Positions 13,892 through 27,000 of a stretch of DNA of 64,000 nt are shown here, piece by piece; within the stretch, counting starts at the first letter, position 1, and every line of letters begins with the position of its first letter. The position numbers were made by a program, and so were the translations under genes. The DNA lies in assembly GCA_964035795.1 (NCBI GenBank), contig OZ038321.1:24086454-24150453 (forward strand). The letters are read 5' to 3'. The notes below the pieces were generated by a model. That model worked only from the letters and a program-made list of their open reading frames with translations. It made no database searches and was not told where the DNA came from. The stretch comes from Pterobdella sp. o SKG-2022 (taxonomy: Eukaryota > Annelida > Clitellata > Hirudinida > Piscicolidae).

Positions 13892-16800
13892 TAAAAGTAA
13901 GAGTTAATTAATTTTTAAAAAAGCTTTTTTCAAACATTGAAAAATTTATTTTTCCAATAAAGTGAATTTTTATTTTGGTGAAAATTGTGAAAGTGTTTGT
14001 TTTCGAGAAAGCATTTTATAACAGTTCTTTATCAATTATGATTACACATCACTCTCATTCTTATCAGCGTCTCTTATCTGACAATCAGATAGTCTCTATT
14101 ACCTTTCAACTTTTATTGAAACAAAATTTCTTATGAAAGTATCTCTTTGTGTAACAATCTTATCCAGTTACTCTCTGCGTCTAAAAACTTTTTATTGTAG
14201 ATTCAGTTATTATATTTCAAGCTGAAACAGTTGTTAAATCATCAAAATTTATATTTTAGTCTTTTAAATACTTTTCATACGATTAAGCCACGATTAATTC
14301 ATCATTGTGTTCAACCATTGAGAAAATATACTCTGTACGAGTTTTTCCGATCCAACGAGTAAGATTTCAGATGGAGAATCGTGCCTAAAAGTAATTAATT
14401 CATTAATTAAGACGGTATTTTCACCTGACCTCAAGTAACTCGCACACACCACTTTTAATTTTTATATCAGTTTAGTGGCTTTTCTTATTTTAATGGCATT
14501 TTAAAAAACATACAAAATTAAAAGTTTTTTTTTTCAGAGAAATATAATAGAGCGGAGTTATGAATTAGAAAAGGGAATCGATGTTTGTTTTGGAGTAAAT
14601 CTAAGCATAATTTCGTGAACGTTCTGTGCAGAAATTATATAAAACAAACACAAAGCAAAGTAAATCAACTTATGTTATATGTGATTTGGGCCTTCACATT
14701 ACTCTGTTCATGCTCCTCTGTGTATTCAGTCGACTTAAAAAACATTTTTCCTTTTTATGAACAATCAATTTTTCAGTTTCAAATCTCTCTTTATAATATA
14801 TTTTATCACATTTTGAAAATGCCAAACTCAGAAAATGGTGTAGGCATTCGAGTATTTAGTAAACATTAATAAGGATTAAATATAATATAGCTGTTTACCA
14901 TATGTTCATTTTTGAAACATTTTTGTATCTTTAGCTTAATGAGAAAGCTAGAATCTCCAAATTTGAAAATTTTGTTAACAAAAAAAGATATGGAACTTTT
15001 CATTATTCAAGAATTTTTTCGTAATTTTTTTCTGGACTTCAAACAAAAACTGAGAAACTATCTGTACAGCCTAAAATGCTCAAAAGTCGTTTTCTTGACA
15101 TATGGTTGTCTTAATTACGTCATATGAATTATGTGTAAAGTTATTTAAAGTAAAAATTGAGACGAAAAACAAAGAAAAAAATTAATCAAGGTATAACGTT
15201 TGATCATGTTTGTTTTGCAGCACGCATATCACATAATTTGAACATCACATTGGCCAACTGGTAATTATTTTCCTGTCTTAATCAACCAAACACATACCTT
15301 TTTGCTAAATATTTGTTTCATCTTATTAATAATACTTTAGGAAAATACAAACACGCATTTCTTTATTCTTAATTATAAAAAATCTTTTGATTCAATATTG
15401 CAGATCATTCATCTGTTTTAATTTCACTTCTTTGGAAAAAAAAAGCCAATCTTCTGTTCATTTAAATCCTCACTATCTTTACAACCAGACTCACTATCCT
15501 TACAACCAGTCTCACTTCATACAAGCCATGACCAAGACAAACAGTCATGTGACACGTCAGCACTGATGTCATAAGGTGAGTCATCGAACGACAAATTAAA
15601 TAAGAACACTTCAAAAGCATTCTGGTAGAAAATGACTATGGAAAAAGAAAAATTTATTTCAAATTAGATTGTAATTCCTTTTGACAAAATTGAGGAGCTC
15701 AAAAGAAAATTCACAAAAAAGTTGACTTGATAAAATTTATAATTAATTTTTGTTCAAATGTTTAAAATAAATTTGAATAGTGAATATTTTAACGTCGATA
15801 AAATTGTTTCGCAAAAAAATTATTTACACAAAAAATATATAATCATATATACTTAAAGAAAATTACAAGCACATACTCACACGCACACACAAACACACAT
15901 GACCTCAGGCGGTATTCATAACAGTGACCTAGTAGAGGCTTCCGACTCAACAATAGTGAGGTCATTAAGGCGACGACAAAAAATTGTTGAATAGGGGAGG
16001 TTAAGTAGGCGAATCTCTTTAGAGATTATGTGTTGGTGTTATTATTAATGACACATTTTGAGATTTTTTAAGTTTTTTTTAGATATTTTTTATTCTTATT
16101 CTATTGAAATTCATTAAAATTTTCGATTTTTTTATTTTGTCAATGTCAACATAAAATTTAAAAAAATACTTGACAAAATAGTGATTTAAGTTTCTTCTCA
16201 ACAAATCCTTCATAACTTTAATATTGTCAATGTTTGAGTCTTAGCGTTCCTACTACATCCCATTCTTCAAATTTATATGGCATCGTATAAAGCTAAAAAC
16301 GAATTTCATTGATAGATTCTTTTATTTTTGTGAGGCTTTTGAACGTTTTTATGCCTTTTAGAAACATTCTTTATTTGAATTTTTTCAAAAATGTAACTCA
16401 TATTATCTATGAACTTTAATTTAGTAACATTGTGTTGAACTAAAATAACAACGGTGAAAGATCATAAATGATACAGCAAAGAAAGTGAAGATTCAAAATC
16501 ACATCTTCTTTTACCAAATCTCATCTCATTTTTTATAAATTCTTTTTCAACTCTATGAAATAAATATTATGTTAATTCAAGTTATTATAATAAACTAATT
16601 TCAGTGAAAAGTAATCTAATTGTTTGATTTATGTCAAATCAAAGTAAAACTTCAACTTCTTCAAACGCTTTTAAATACTCCAAATTTGATATTTTGACAT
16701 TAAGAAGTGTAAAAGTTAAAAATTGTGTACTGTGGAAAAATGTTGAAGTCTTCAAAGATGCAATCTATAGACAAAACCTGCCGAGTTTAAGTTATGAAGG

Positions 16801-17185
16801 GTTTGATGCTTTGAATACTTTGTGCGTTTTATAACTTCAAAAGTGTTTTAGTTGATTTCCAGTAGCAGAAGGAAGTTTTGGCCCACTTAATGAACTGACA
16901 AGCGAGAAAAAAAAAACACTACGTCAAATCAGAAAAAGCCTAATTATTATCTTAGAATTCATTTATCACTATAAGCTTACGATTTTACGATTTATGTTTT
17001 ATACAACGAAAAAACTATATTTTATATATGTTTCAAAATAGTTAAAAAGTTATTTAAAACCATCGAAACTCAAAAGACACGATACAGGACTATGATATAA
17101 ATCCCCATAATACAACTCCAAACACACATATACAAATATAATACATCATGAAATGAAAATGCTCGAAAGCAAGTAAAACCTTTAC
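13892..17185. other. AT-rich non-coding stretch with simple repeats
   Basis: No gene is supported. Contents include a 21-22 bp tandem repeat at about 15469-15520 (unit like actcactatccttacaacca), a CA-rich microsatellite at about 15867-15900, and three AGGTCA-type hexamers at 15900-15905, 15925-15930 and 15959-15964 in a locally GC-richer stretch. The 67-codon frame at 16631 has no recognisable features. Confidence 0.5.
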
Positions 17186-17303
17186 ACAGATAAACAGAGA
17201 TGACATGACAAAAGGTGGATTGAAAGGGGAGTAAGGCAATTTCATCAAGCGAATAATCGCCTTTCGTAACAGATTTAGCGGAGGTGCGCTCAATCGAAAT
17301 CTG
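17186..17303 (-). CDS. Candidate internal exon of the minus-strand gene
   Basis: The minus strand reads acceptor ctaacag, then 39 codons plus one base, then donor CTGT|gtaaag. The peptide begins QISIERTSAKSV and includes YSLDEIALLPF. The island is GC-richer than its surroundings. It starts in phase 0, matching the donor at 20920, and ends in phase 1, matching the exon that begins at 1658 (T+CT = Ser). It could therefore link the two disordered coding blocks, across introns of about 3.6 and 15.5 kb. No homology is recognised and chance is not excluded. Confidence 0.35.
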
Positions 17304-20300
17304 CTGTTAGCCTAGGGCTCTTTCTTTCTTATTATATCTCCCTCTACATTTTTATACCAATCATAACATTTTTAGATTTATTTATGTGTATTTTGAGAGT
17401 ATGTGCTATATATTTCATTTATTTTTGATATTTAATTACATAAAACACAGTGATAATAATATTTAGTTTTTTTGCAATATATTGCGTAAGGCTTTTGTCA
17501 CCAAAAATTAAAATTTTGTATTGGTCAGAAATTTTTAACATTCACATTCTGAAAGATGTTTTAGAAATCTTTTCTTTGACGGTTCATGAAATTAATCGAT
17601 TCTTTTCATCTATTTTATGTACATTAAGTTTAATATCTTTTTATCTTTTTGAAACATTCATGACATTTTAACTAAAAATTGTTTTCAAAAGCTTTATGAT
17701 TCCAAATTTCACTTCAAATTTTTGAGTTGAGCGTTCAAACGTTAAATTTAATCAAAATCCTTTTAGAGTTTTCTTCTTTTGAATTTCAAATAATGTCTTA
17801 AACAGCACTTCACTGTTTAATTTCAACTAATATTATTGTTTAAAATATTTTTTTGTTTCTATAAGTAATAAAAATTGTTATTGAAAAATTCACGTAAGAA
17901 GTTTTTGAAATGTCGCGATAAACAGAATAAGGCACTAAAGCTCAGAACAATTAATTTAAAACAATGACCATTACACTAACATTTTGAGACTGCCCTTTCA
18001 ATTTCATTTGCAAATTTATTTTGTAAGATAAAAAATATTCAAGATAAATAAAAAGTGTTTTTGTCTGATATAATTTTAAATTTAACATATATTTTCTTTT
18101 TTTCACTTTTTGTTATATTGAAGAAACTCTTCAAGTACATTTGACAAGAATACTACTCTGCTTATTGTATTGTTAAATAATAAAAAGCTAAAAATCCGTC
18201 ACTATGAAATTTTAAAATATTCCAAATAACCAATTATTTAATTTTCGTTGTAACAAATAAAAAATAGAAAAGTAGAGATCCACATTTTCCATTACATCTG
18301 AAAAGTACTTGTCATAACACCCATCCATTCGCACAACCACTTTACTCAATCAATTGTTCAACCGCATCCATCATTGAACTCTTAAAATACGCCTGATAAA
18401 AAATGCCACACTTCATTTTATCTTCTGATTTCTACTGAGGTTCAATTTGGTTTGGCTTTATTTAAATAACACCTAAATGCGAGAAAAACTGCAAGCTATA
18501 GAAAGTTAGTACTTTTAAAAGAGGTTTGAACAAAATTCAATGAGATACTGAAAAAATTAATTATTAAAAAGCCTATATTGTTCAATCAATATTTTCTTCC
18601 AAGCCGTATGATACTGATTTGAAACTAGTCAAGTTTAAACTTGCGTATTTTCAGTTAATTGTTTCCAAGTTGTTGAGGTAGTAATTGACGTTTTTTTTTC
18701 ATTTTATTGGTAATAAATACCCTAATTGATGTCCATAATGTTGCATTCTTATAAAAATTTTCAAAAATATATTTAATTGAATTCTTGAAGTTGATTTTTT
18801 TTTCAAAAACATCTTAGTTATTTATATTATTATTCGTAAATGCTTGAAGAGTTTCTATCCAGCTGATCTTAAACCGAACTAACCCTTACATCACTAACCC
18901 CCAGATAGTACTTGAGCACATGATCAATATGAACTTAAAAATTAAACCCAAGCATGGTACGTGCAAAATATATAAAAAAAGCGATAAAAAAATAATGTGC
19001 TGAAAGCGCTGAGATAGCAGAAACAAAAACACCCTTGAAAGAATATACAATTATTTTATAATTTCTGATAAGGTTTGAGATCAAGATTAAACCTAAGATA
19101 CTCCACATATTAATTTTATCTTTATTGGATTATCTTTCATAAACTCTTTCATATTACAACAGTTGTCTACACGGCTTTGAGTGTGCATTAAAGTGATTAT
19201 TACCAAAGAATTCTTGCTCGCTTGTTCTATTGGTTTTGTGTCATTTCAAGACCAAATCAATCTTCTCGTACAATTTAAAACCGATTTTTTTGAACTTCAT
19301 TTTTTATTCATCATGAAATATATTTAAAAATTGAAACTAAAAACTAATATATTTCACAATATATTAAATAATTTTGATTTTTTTTCATCCATCCATTCTT
19401 CCGTCAATCATTCCACCCCATTGAAGAAGTGAAAACGCGTAAGAAAAGTGTATAAATAATGCACTTCTTAGCCTCTTATGCATTATCTTCTTTTTAATTA
19501 TTCTTTTTATTATCTGTTTCATGATCTTTTCATCATAATATTGTTTTGAAAGTCTTTCTCCTATTCTACATACCTTTTTTCACTTGAAATCAAATAAAAC
19601 CTAATAAAAATTTTTATATCTTGACTTCTCGAATATTTTAAACACAAATTGTCAAATCAACTCGTGTTTATATAAATATAATTAAAACATCAGTCTGAGT
19701 GTTGAAAACTTCAGAAGTAATTTTTTATGTTGATGCATGTTTCTATGTTATTGTTCACACATTCATTTTTTTTGCTCTGTCTTCATCATAAAGTTCTCCC
19801 ATTTTAGCGTTTATAAAACTATCAAAAGGGTTTTTTTTCAACATTTGCGTCTGAGTTTTTTTATTTTATGAAAGTGAGTCTTCATTGCTTGAAATATATT
19901 TTTTTTATTTTAGACTGTTTTTTTAGTGTTAAGTTTTCAAATATCAAAATTTTTAAAACACGGAACAGATGATTAAAACTGTTAGTTTATGAAATTTTTA
20001 TAGAAGAACTTTTCAAAAATTTTAAATATAATTAATTATTTCAATAATTACAAAGCTTAGAAATTTTGTACTCAAGAAAGGTTAAAAAAACTCATAAAAA
20101 TTGAAAATACTTGTTACATTGAACATCTATCTTCATTATTCTATCACAAATATACAATTGCGAATCATTCACATCGAAATTTTTTTCAAAAACTTCATAA
20201 GAACAATCAACTTCATTATATTCATGATGTTGAATCTCTCATTATATATTGTGTATTAACTCTTCAAACATGACAATAAACTAACTCGTACCAGCCTCAA

Positions 20301-20919
20301 CATGAGTGCTTTGATACTTCACTTTATTTCTTGTGCTGTTATTTCTGCTTGGTTTTTTTGCATTTTCTTATTGCTTTAAAAATTAACTTTTTTAAAATTG
20401 TTATTGTACTTTTTCGAATTTTGAATTTGAAAATATACCGACGTTTTCATTTTTTTATATAGTTTTTGAATAATATTTAAACTAAGTTTTTTAACAACTT
20501 GAATGATAAGATTCAATTGTTGAATTTTTATATGTAGTTTTAATAATAATTTTCATGATAAATTTCTAGTTTTTAAAAACTGCAGTTTTAATAATAAACT
20601 CTCAAATGTTTTAATTATTGAAAAAGATAGGAAATAAAAAAGATAGGAAATAAAAAAATGCTTAGAAGCATAATACATAAAAAAATATTTCCGAAAAACT
20701 CTCAAATGCTAATTTAAAAACTTTTTTATTTTTTATTATTAAATACAGATTAAGAATCAAAAAAAATCAAAAAACATCCCGATAAAAAAACTTTCTTTTT
20801 ATTTAAAAATGTTATGATTTCACAAGGTGTTTTACTGCCTGATCAAAGCAAATTAATAAAGTTACGTGTTCTTTTTACTATGATTGCATTTTTAATGAAG
20901 CCATAAGGACAAATCTTAC
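17304..20919. other. AT-rich stretch, probably intron
   Basis: No coding signal. A short direct repeat (aaaagataggaaataaa, twice) lies at about 20622-20657, and GGAT-type degenerate motifs occur near 18320-18375 and 19385-19425. If the exon at 17186-17303 is real, this is one intron of a minus-strand gene. Confidence 0.4.
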
Positions 20920-22341
20920 TTTGTGCTCGAGTTCACGGAGTTCATTGTTGCCGTTCTCTCTTGGGTTTTTATTTTCTTTTCTTTGTTTTTCTGCGTTTTT
21001 GTTTTTTACTGCTTCTTTGTTTATGTTATTCAAATTAGTTGCCTTGCTTTTTTCGTCAGAATTTTTAGTAGTAACAAAGCTTTTATTATTTGAATCGACT
21101 GAATTTTCCTCTTGATCTTTGTTGACGTTATCTTTTTCTTTTTTTGAATCAACTTTTAAGATTTCTTCCTTTTTTTTTAAACTCACATCATATAAGCTCT
21201 TAATTTTTTTATTATCATTATTTGATGGATATTGTTCTGAAGAGGATAAGCTCTGTTTGAGATTTTGAAGTTGTTCAATCATTGAGGTGAGGGTCTTCTG
21301 CTTGTCATCCACACTGGACGAGGTCGACAATGCAGCCTTCACGCTCTCCAACACCGTACTACTTTTGATGGGTTTCCTCGTTTCGGTTTCATTTTTTTGA
21401 TGGGAGCCTTTTTTGATTAGCTGATGGTTGTTATCAATTTCACATTTGTTCGTAACTTTTCTTTTGTTTTCCATCTCATTATTTGTCAGTTTGTTACTAA
21501 AATTACTTGTGGGTTTGTTTTTGTTAAATTTTGAAAAGTAGTTGTTTTCTACTGAATTCGTAGAATCATCAAAAAATTTTTTTTTTTCAAACTCATTACT
21601 TTTAGTGTTTTTGTGACCAGATGGGTTGTTGGAGGCCATGAATACTTCGGCGTTTTGTTTGACGTCTTTGGAGTGGGAACGTTTTTGAAATTTGTCTACA
21701 TAGTTTGAATTATTGTTTTTGTAATAGTCATAATCCATTTTAAATAAATTTTTCAAAATTTCAACTTGATTGTAAGTTGAATAGTTGAGAGATTTGTAGG
21801 AGGAATCTTGGTTGTTATAAGGGTATTGAAACAAGCTTTTATTCTCGTTGAATATTGGCTTAGAGCTTTCAAATTTTGCATTATTCTGCTCAGATTTTTC
21901 TATGTTGTAGCTTTGACTTGTGTTATCTGACACCAGCCTATCAACAGAGTACGGGTTAAGATTTGATTTGTTGATGTGTTTTCCAATTGAGGGTTCGACC
22001 CATGGCTTGTTGGTAGTTGTCACTTTTTCAAAAAATTCTAGTCTGTTGTTGAGTTTAGAGTTTTTTGAAAAAGTTTTATTTAGTTTCAAAAGATCATTTT
22101 TTTCATTGTTTTCAAATCCGTTGCTCATTTTGTTTATTTTGTGGTTGTTCTCATGTTTTGGGAGTTCGAAGTTGTTGAATGAATGGAGGGGCTTTGTAAA
22201 GGTTGGATAAGCGCTTTTGAGATTGATTCTGTTGTTGTTAACATCAACTGCTTCTTTGTTCTTTTCTCCGTTTAACCACAATATTTTATTGTTATTTTCA
22301 AAAAATCTTTCTTTAGAATTCACGACAAGCTTTTTCTCCAT
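20920..22341 (-). CDS. Long disordered Lys/Asn/Ser-rich protein, first coding exon
   Basis: One open exon of 474 codons starts at an ATG (22341, protein start MEKKLVVNSKERFF) and ends at CACAAA|gtaaga, a good donor in phase 0. Without splicing the frame stops 13 codons later at 20878. A 25-nt 5' leader (22342-22366) follows a strong acceptor (gatttttcttgcag), so an upstream non-coding exon is expected. The protein is Asn/Lys/Ser/Glu-rich with scattered Tyr and Phe and no predicted fold. A short amphipathic segment (SMIEQLQNLKQSL) and the charged end (NELRELEHK) are the most structured parts. The motif NSKERFF recurs in the exon at 646-1658. I do not recognise the family; it may be the N-terminal part of the same gene. 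Confidence 0.7.
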
Positions 22342-22366
22342 AATACAGTTTTCTTCATTTATCTAC
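22342..22366 (-). promoter_or_regulatory. 5' leader with splice acceptor upstream of the start codon
   Basis: The minus strand carries a pyrimidine-rich acceptor ending gcag immediately above 22366, then a 25-nt leader and the ATG. This implies an upstream non-coding exon. A GC-richer block at 22900-23110 has minus-strand donors (CTC|gtaagg ending an exon at 23009, and CTGT|gtaggt) and is the likely source. Confidence 0.5.
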
Positions 22367-23800
22367 CTGCAAGAAAAATCAACTTTATAAAATAAATCTG
22401 AAAAAATTATAAAACTATCTAAAAAACATTTTAACATCCAAAAATTAATATAACCATAAAACAATTTACTAAGGTAACAAAATAGGCGTGACAAATTGGT
22501 ATGAAAACAAAACCATGAGACGTGGCTGTGAATATGGTTCACCCTAGCAATTTGATAGCAAGGTACAAGGTTTTCGTTTAAATCATCGTCAATAATTTTA
22601 TAAATATTATTTTAATTCTTTTCAGGTTATAAATGGCATATTATTCAAATTTACCAAAGTCAGTGTCTTTGTGTTTTATCTCAAAATCTATCAAGTGGCT
22701 GCTATTATAAATTTTGACATGCGTTGAAAAATGATATAGTCAATCAAATTGATATTATTTTTATTGTTTTTTTAAGTTCTTTGATAACAAAAGTTTGTAA
22801 AAATAAAATTTAAATCATTAAATTTTTAAAAAATAGTATTATTAATATAAAAATCTTAAATAAATTTATTTTTGGATAATTTGGACTTTACGAATCTACC
22901 ACTAGCCCGTGAAACTATAACTACGATAAATAGAAAAATCCTTTCAACACCTACACAGATGCTGCAGAGAAAGGTTTAATAAACGCCCGATCGCTTGAGA
23001 TACCTTACGAGAACCTCTCATCACCTCATTGTGTTCCGAACATTTGCTAGGGGAGACCGTACATGTTACAGCCCATCTCTTAAGGTGTTGTCTTGGTTTT
23101 GGAATAATATCATAAAGAGGTGAAATTATATTATTTTGCTTACATTATGTGAATAATTTTTTTTATTTTGATTATAAATAGAAAATCATGCTTGTAAGGA
23201 ACTTTTTTTGGAGTAGTATTTCAAATGGTAAATGAATTAGATTATGTACTAATTTAAATACTCCGCAATATCAATTACCTCACGAAAAACCTAAGTTAAA
23301 ATTTATAGAACTACAATTTTATTGGCAAATTTACGTAGCTAACAGCAAAGGAAAGATCAAATAAACAATAAAGCTAATTAATTTTGAAAAATAACCATTT
23401 TTGTTTTAATATTTCGTACTAAGATTACACTTCAGCAAAAATTATATAGAAGCGTACTTGAAAGGTTTCGAATAAATGAATCAATAACCCTTTAAATCAA
23501 AATACCACATAAATTGCACATCATAGTTTATTACTACAATGTATAACAGAAAAAATGATAAGGTTGATAGATAAGTAGACAAAAAATGATGAATTGATTT
23601 TTGAATGCGTTTTAAATGACTGGTGATCGATGTCTGTTGAAATAAGAGTTGTGGGTAGGGTTAAAGCTTAGAATGGATCAACTTGTGAAACTTAAATGAT
23701 TTATGGGTTATGAATAATTTATGAGTCAATGGTAAACCATACCGTTGTAGTTTCAACTTGTAATTTGCATCATCATGAGCATTGATTGTTTCGTTGTATT
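22367..23800. other. Intergenic stretch with possible promoter or leader exon
   Basis: Mostly AT-rich with no coding frame. The exception is about 22900-23110, which is GC-richer, lacks a long frame and carries minus-strand donor sites, suggesting a 5' non-coding exon or promoter of the minus-strand gene. No collagen-like coding is visible before the assembly gap. Confidence 0.4.
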
Positions 23801-24000
23801 NNNNNNNNNNNNNNNNNNNNNNNNNNNNNNNNNNNNNNNNNNNNNNNNNNNNNNNNNNNNNNNNNNNNNNNNNNNNNNNNNNNNNNNNNNNNNNNNNNNN
23901 NNNNNNNNNNNNNNNNNNNNNNNNNNNNNNNNNNNNNNNNNNNNNNNNNNNNNNNNNNNNNNNNNNNNNNNNNNNNNNNNNNNNNNNNNNNNNNNNNNNN
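23801..24000. other. Assembly gap (200 N)
   Basis: Exactly 200 N. A round number suggests a placeholder of unknown true size. The collagen reading frame is already open at the first base after it, so the 5' part of that gene (signal peptide, N-terminal domain, further Gly-X-Y exons) lies inside or beyond the gap. Confidence 0.95.
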
Positions 24001-27000
24001 GCCCAACTGGCGTGAATGGTGTCCAAGGAGGAATAGGATTTACGGGATCTAGTGGGCTTTTTGGACCGCCTGGAAATCCAGGAATTGTTGGAGCACCAGG
24101 TCCACCGGGATTTTCTGGTGCAACTGGTTTCACAGGTTTTTCAGGTTTGAATGGCTCACCAGGTAATCCCGGATCACCTGGTCCAATAGGATTGCCTGGT
24201 TTTACTGGTGCTCCTGGATTATTAGGTCTGCCAGGAGTAAATGGAGCAAGAGGTTTTCCAGGACTTGTTGGAGATACAGGAATTAGTGGATCACCCGGCT
24301 TGAATGGTGTGATAGGAAACACAGGTTTTACTGGACAGCCGGGTTTGAATGGGGTTCCTGGTTCACCTGGAAACCCAGGACTCCCTGGTCCTCTTGGTAG
24401 AACAGGTGTTCCTGGAAATCCAGGGTCTCCAGGTCCGGCCGGTTCATCTGGTGACCCAGGTCAAATAGGAAGAACAGGTATTAGAGGAGCAAAGGGTTTC
24501 ACAGGATTTACTGGGTTACCAGGACCATTAGGGTTACCTGGAATTTCTGGCGTTCCAGGGGGTTCAGGCTCTCCAGGGTCTCCTGGATCTAATGGCCAGC
24601 CTGGAGGCCAAGGTTTTACTGGATCTACAGGCTTTACTGGTTTTACGGGTGCTGCAGGCTCTGTTGGAATAAAAGGAGACTCTGGAAGGCCAGGAACTCA
24701 AGGACCGGTTGGTTTCACTGGAGCATCGGGCCAAGTGGGACCACAAGGTGAATAATTTTAAACTGGCTGATATGTACATTTTCAGTTTTCTTTCCATTAA
24801 GATTTATATCATTTATTATATTTTTGATTGTTCTACTGTATTTTCAAACCAAAAAATTTCGAAGTTCATATGATTTTTATAAAGATTATGTTTATAATTT
24901 TTTGTTTCCCAGGCTTTCGAGGTTTTCAAGGTTTGGTAGGGCAACCTGGACAGCCAGGTTCTCTAGGACTTCCCGGCTTACAAGGATCTCTTGGAAATAA
25001 AGGTGCTCCAGGAAGTAGAGGTAATCCTGGACCCGTTGGAGCTTCGGGATTGTCAGGAGTACCAGGGACTAAAGGAGTTCCTGGAAGTACAGGCTTTCAG
25101 GGTTTGGCAGGTGTTCGAGGTTTTACGGGTCCGCAAGGTCCAGTTGGTTTCACTGGTTTTCCAGGAATAAATGGCTTACCAGGAAATGTTGGTTCCACAG
25201 GTCAAAATGGAGTACCTGGAAATCCTGGTAGTCCTGGAGATACTGGATTGAGTGGCTTACCGGGACCAAATGGTTTTCCTGGTTCAGTGGGAGCAACAGG
25301 TGCCAAAGGCGTGCCAGGTACCGGCGGTGGAGTCGGTGCTATAGGGGATACAGGTTTGTAAGTTTTTTTTATAAATTATCATTTAGAGTCTCAAGTTTGT
25401 TTAGGTTTTAAGTATTAACGTTAAACTTTCTCTAACTTAGCGTCAATAGTTATAGACTGCTTTCCTGTTGCAACCTGTATTATTGGTAGCATATGTCGAC
25501 AAACTTTGATTTTGGCGTAGTTTTTATTTGGCTTGGTGAATGATCCTCATTGACAACGGCAAGATAAACTGCCAAACTGTAAGATCGGCGCATCACTCAT
25601 TCTGAAAACTTCAAGTTTTAGTTTAAAATGGTCCGGCAGCTTTATGAATGTTTTGTCTTAAATAAACGCGCAATAAAGTCAACAAACACTAAGTATTTAG
25701 TATACAGTGGATTGTCACTTGATACTGTAAGCTAGTCTTACTTAAAGCTTCGTGACATTTTTATAATAAATAATTTGTGTTCGTTGATCTTATAATTTGA
25801 TTTAGGCTATTATAATTCATTCAAACGTGCAATGTTTGAAGTAGTATGCAATTTATTTATTATGAGATCGCTGTTTATCTCAATTACTTGGGCTTTTATA
25901 GTAATATTATGTAATGTGGTTTGTAATGAATCGTAAGCAAATAAATGCATATAAAATTTATTGCAACTCCATTTTTTACTAGTCCATGTATAAATCATAT
26001 TTAAACGTTTTTATTTTTTTGTTTTGAGGTTTTTCAAGATAAATTAATCAATCAAATCCTTTTTATAGCCCGTTTTCCTTTACCAAAGATTGAGCTTTTT
26101 GAAAGATCTATCTCGGAGTCGGCCTTTCCATTCAGTGCGATCGAGTCGATCCGCACAAACCATGTCTAGCTTTCTTTTGTCATTAAATATGAGCTCGTTC
26201 CAAGCCTTTTTTAATAAATAATGACATAAATATACTTTAAAACATCTTATGAGAATTTTTTTTCAGTTTTTATTTTGTTTCTCAACTTCGGGACAATTAT
26301 TTATTCTATTTATTTTTCGGAAAAATAATTTTCGACAGTTTGACCTTATCATAAAATCAGTAATAGGGAATAAAATGTAAAATGTTTAGTATTCCGATGC
26401 GTTTTGAATTTATTGTATAAAAATGCCAATTTTTTACATTTTTAAATTTTTTCAAACTTTAACATATGTAAAAAAAATGTGAGATTTATTTTTTCAATTA
26501 AAATCTAGGACGCTCGAGAGGAATCTAGAATTTGTTAATTTCTTTGTATACAAATTATTTTTCATACAAAACAAGTGTTCATTTAGCTAAATTCACGAGG
26601 ATTGATTTTTATAAAAATAAATTTCGAAATATTAAATTAAAAACTTTTAATGAAGTTCTTTTTACTCCAATAGGAGCTACCGGTCAAAACGGCAATCAAG
26701 GTCAAGCTGGTAGACCCGGTAATACAGGGGCAACAGGCACACCAGGAGCACAAGGTGTTCCAGGAACAACAGGCGTTAAAGGGAATACTGGTTTTCAAGG
26801 AGCTTCGGGTTTGGCGGGTTTCACTGGACCTACTGGAAGGACAGGAGCAACAGGTGTGCAAGGACCTGTAGGAGATGCAGGTACAAATGGACAACCAGGT
26901 TTAGCTGGTAGTAAAGGAGTTCCAGGACCAGTTGGTGCTCCAGGTCAGCCAGGAGATTCTGGTTCAATTGGTTTGACAGGGCCTGAAGGTAGTCCAGGAT

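Noticed and set aside
16631..16834. 67-codon plus-strand frame with an ATG
   Set aside because: AT-rich, no recognisable domain, no splice or promoter context; expected by chance in this composition.
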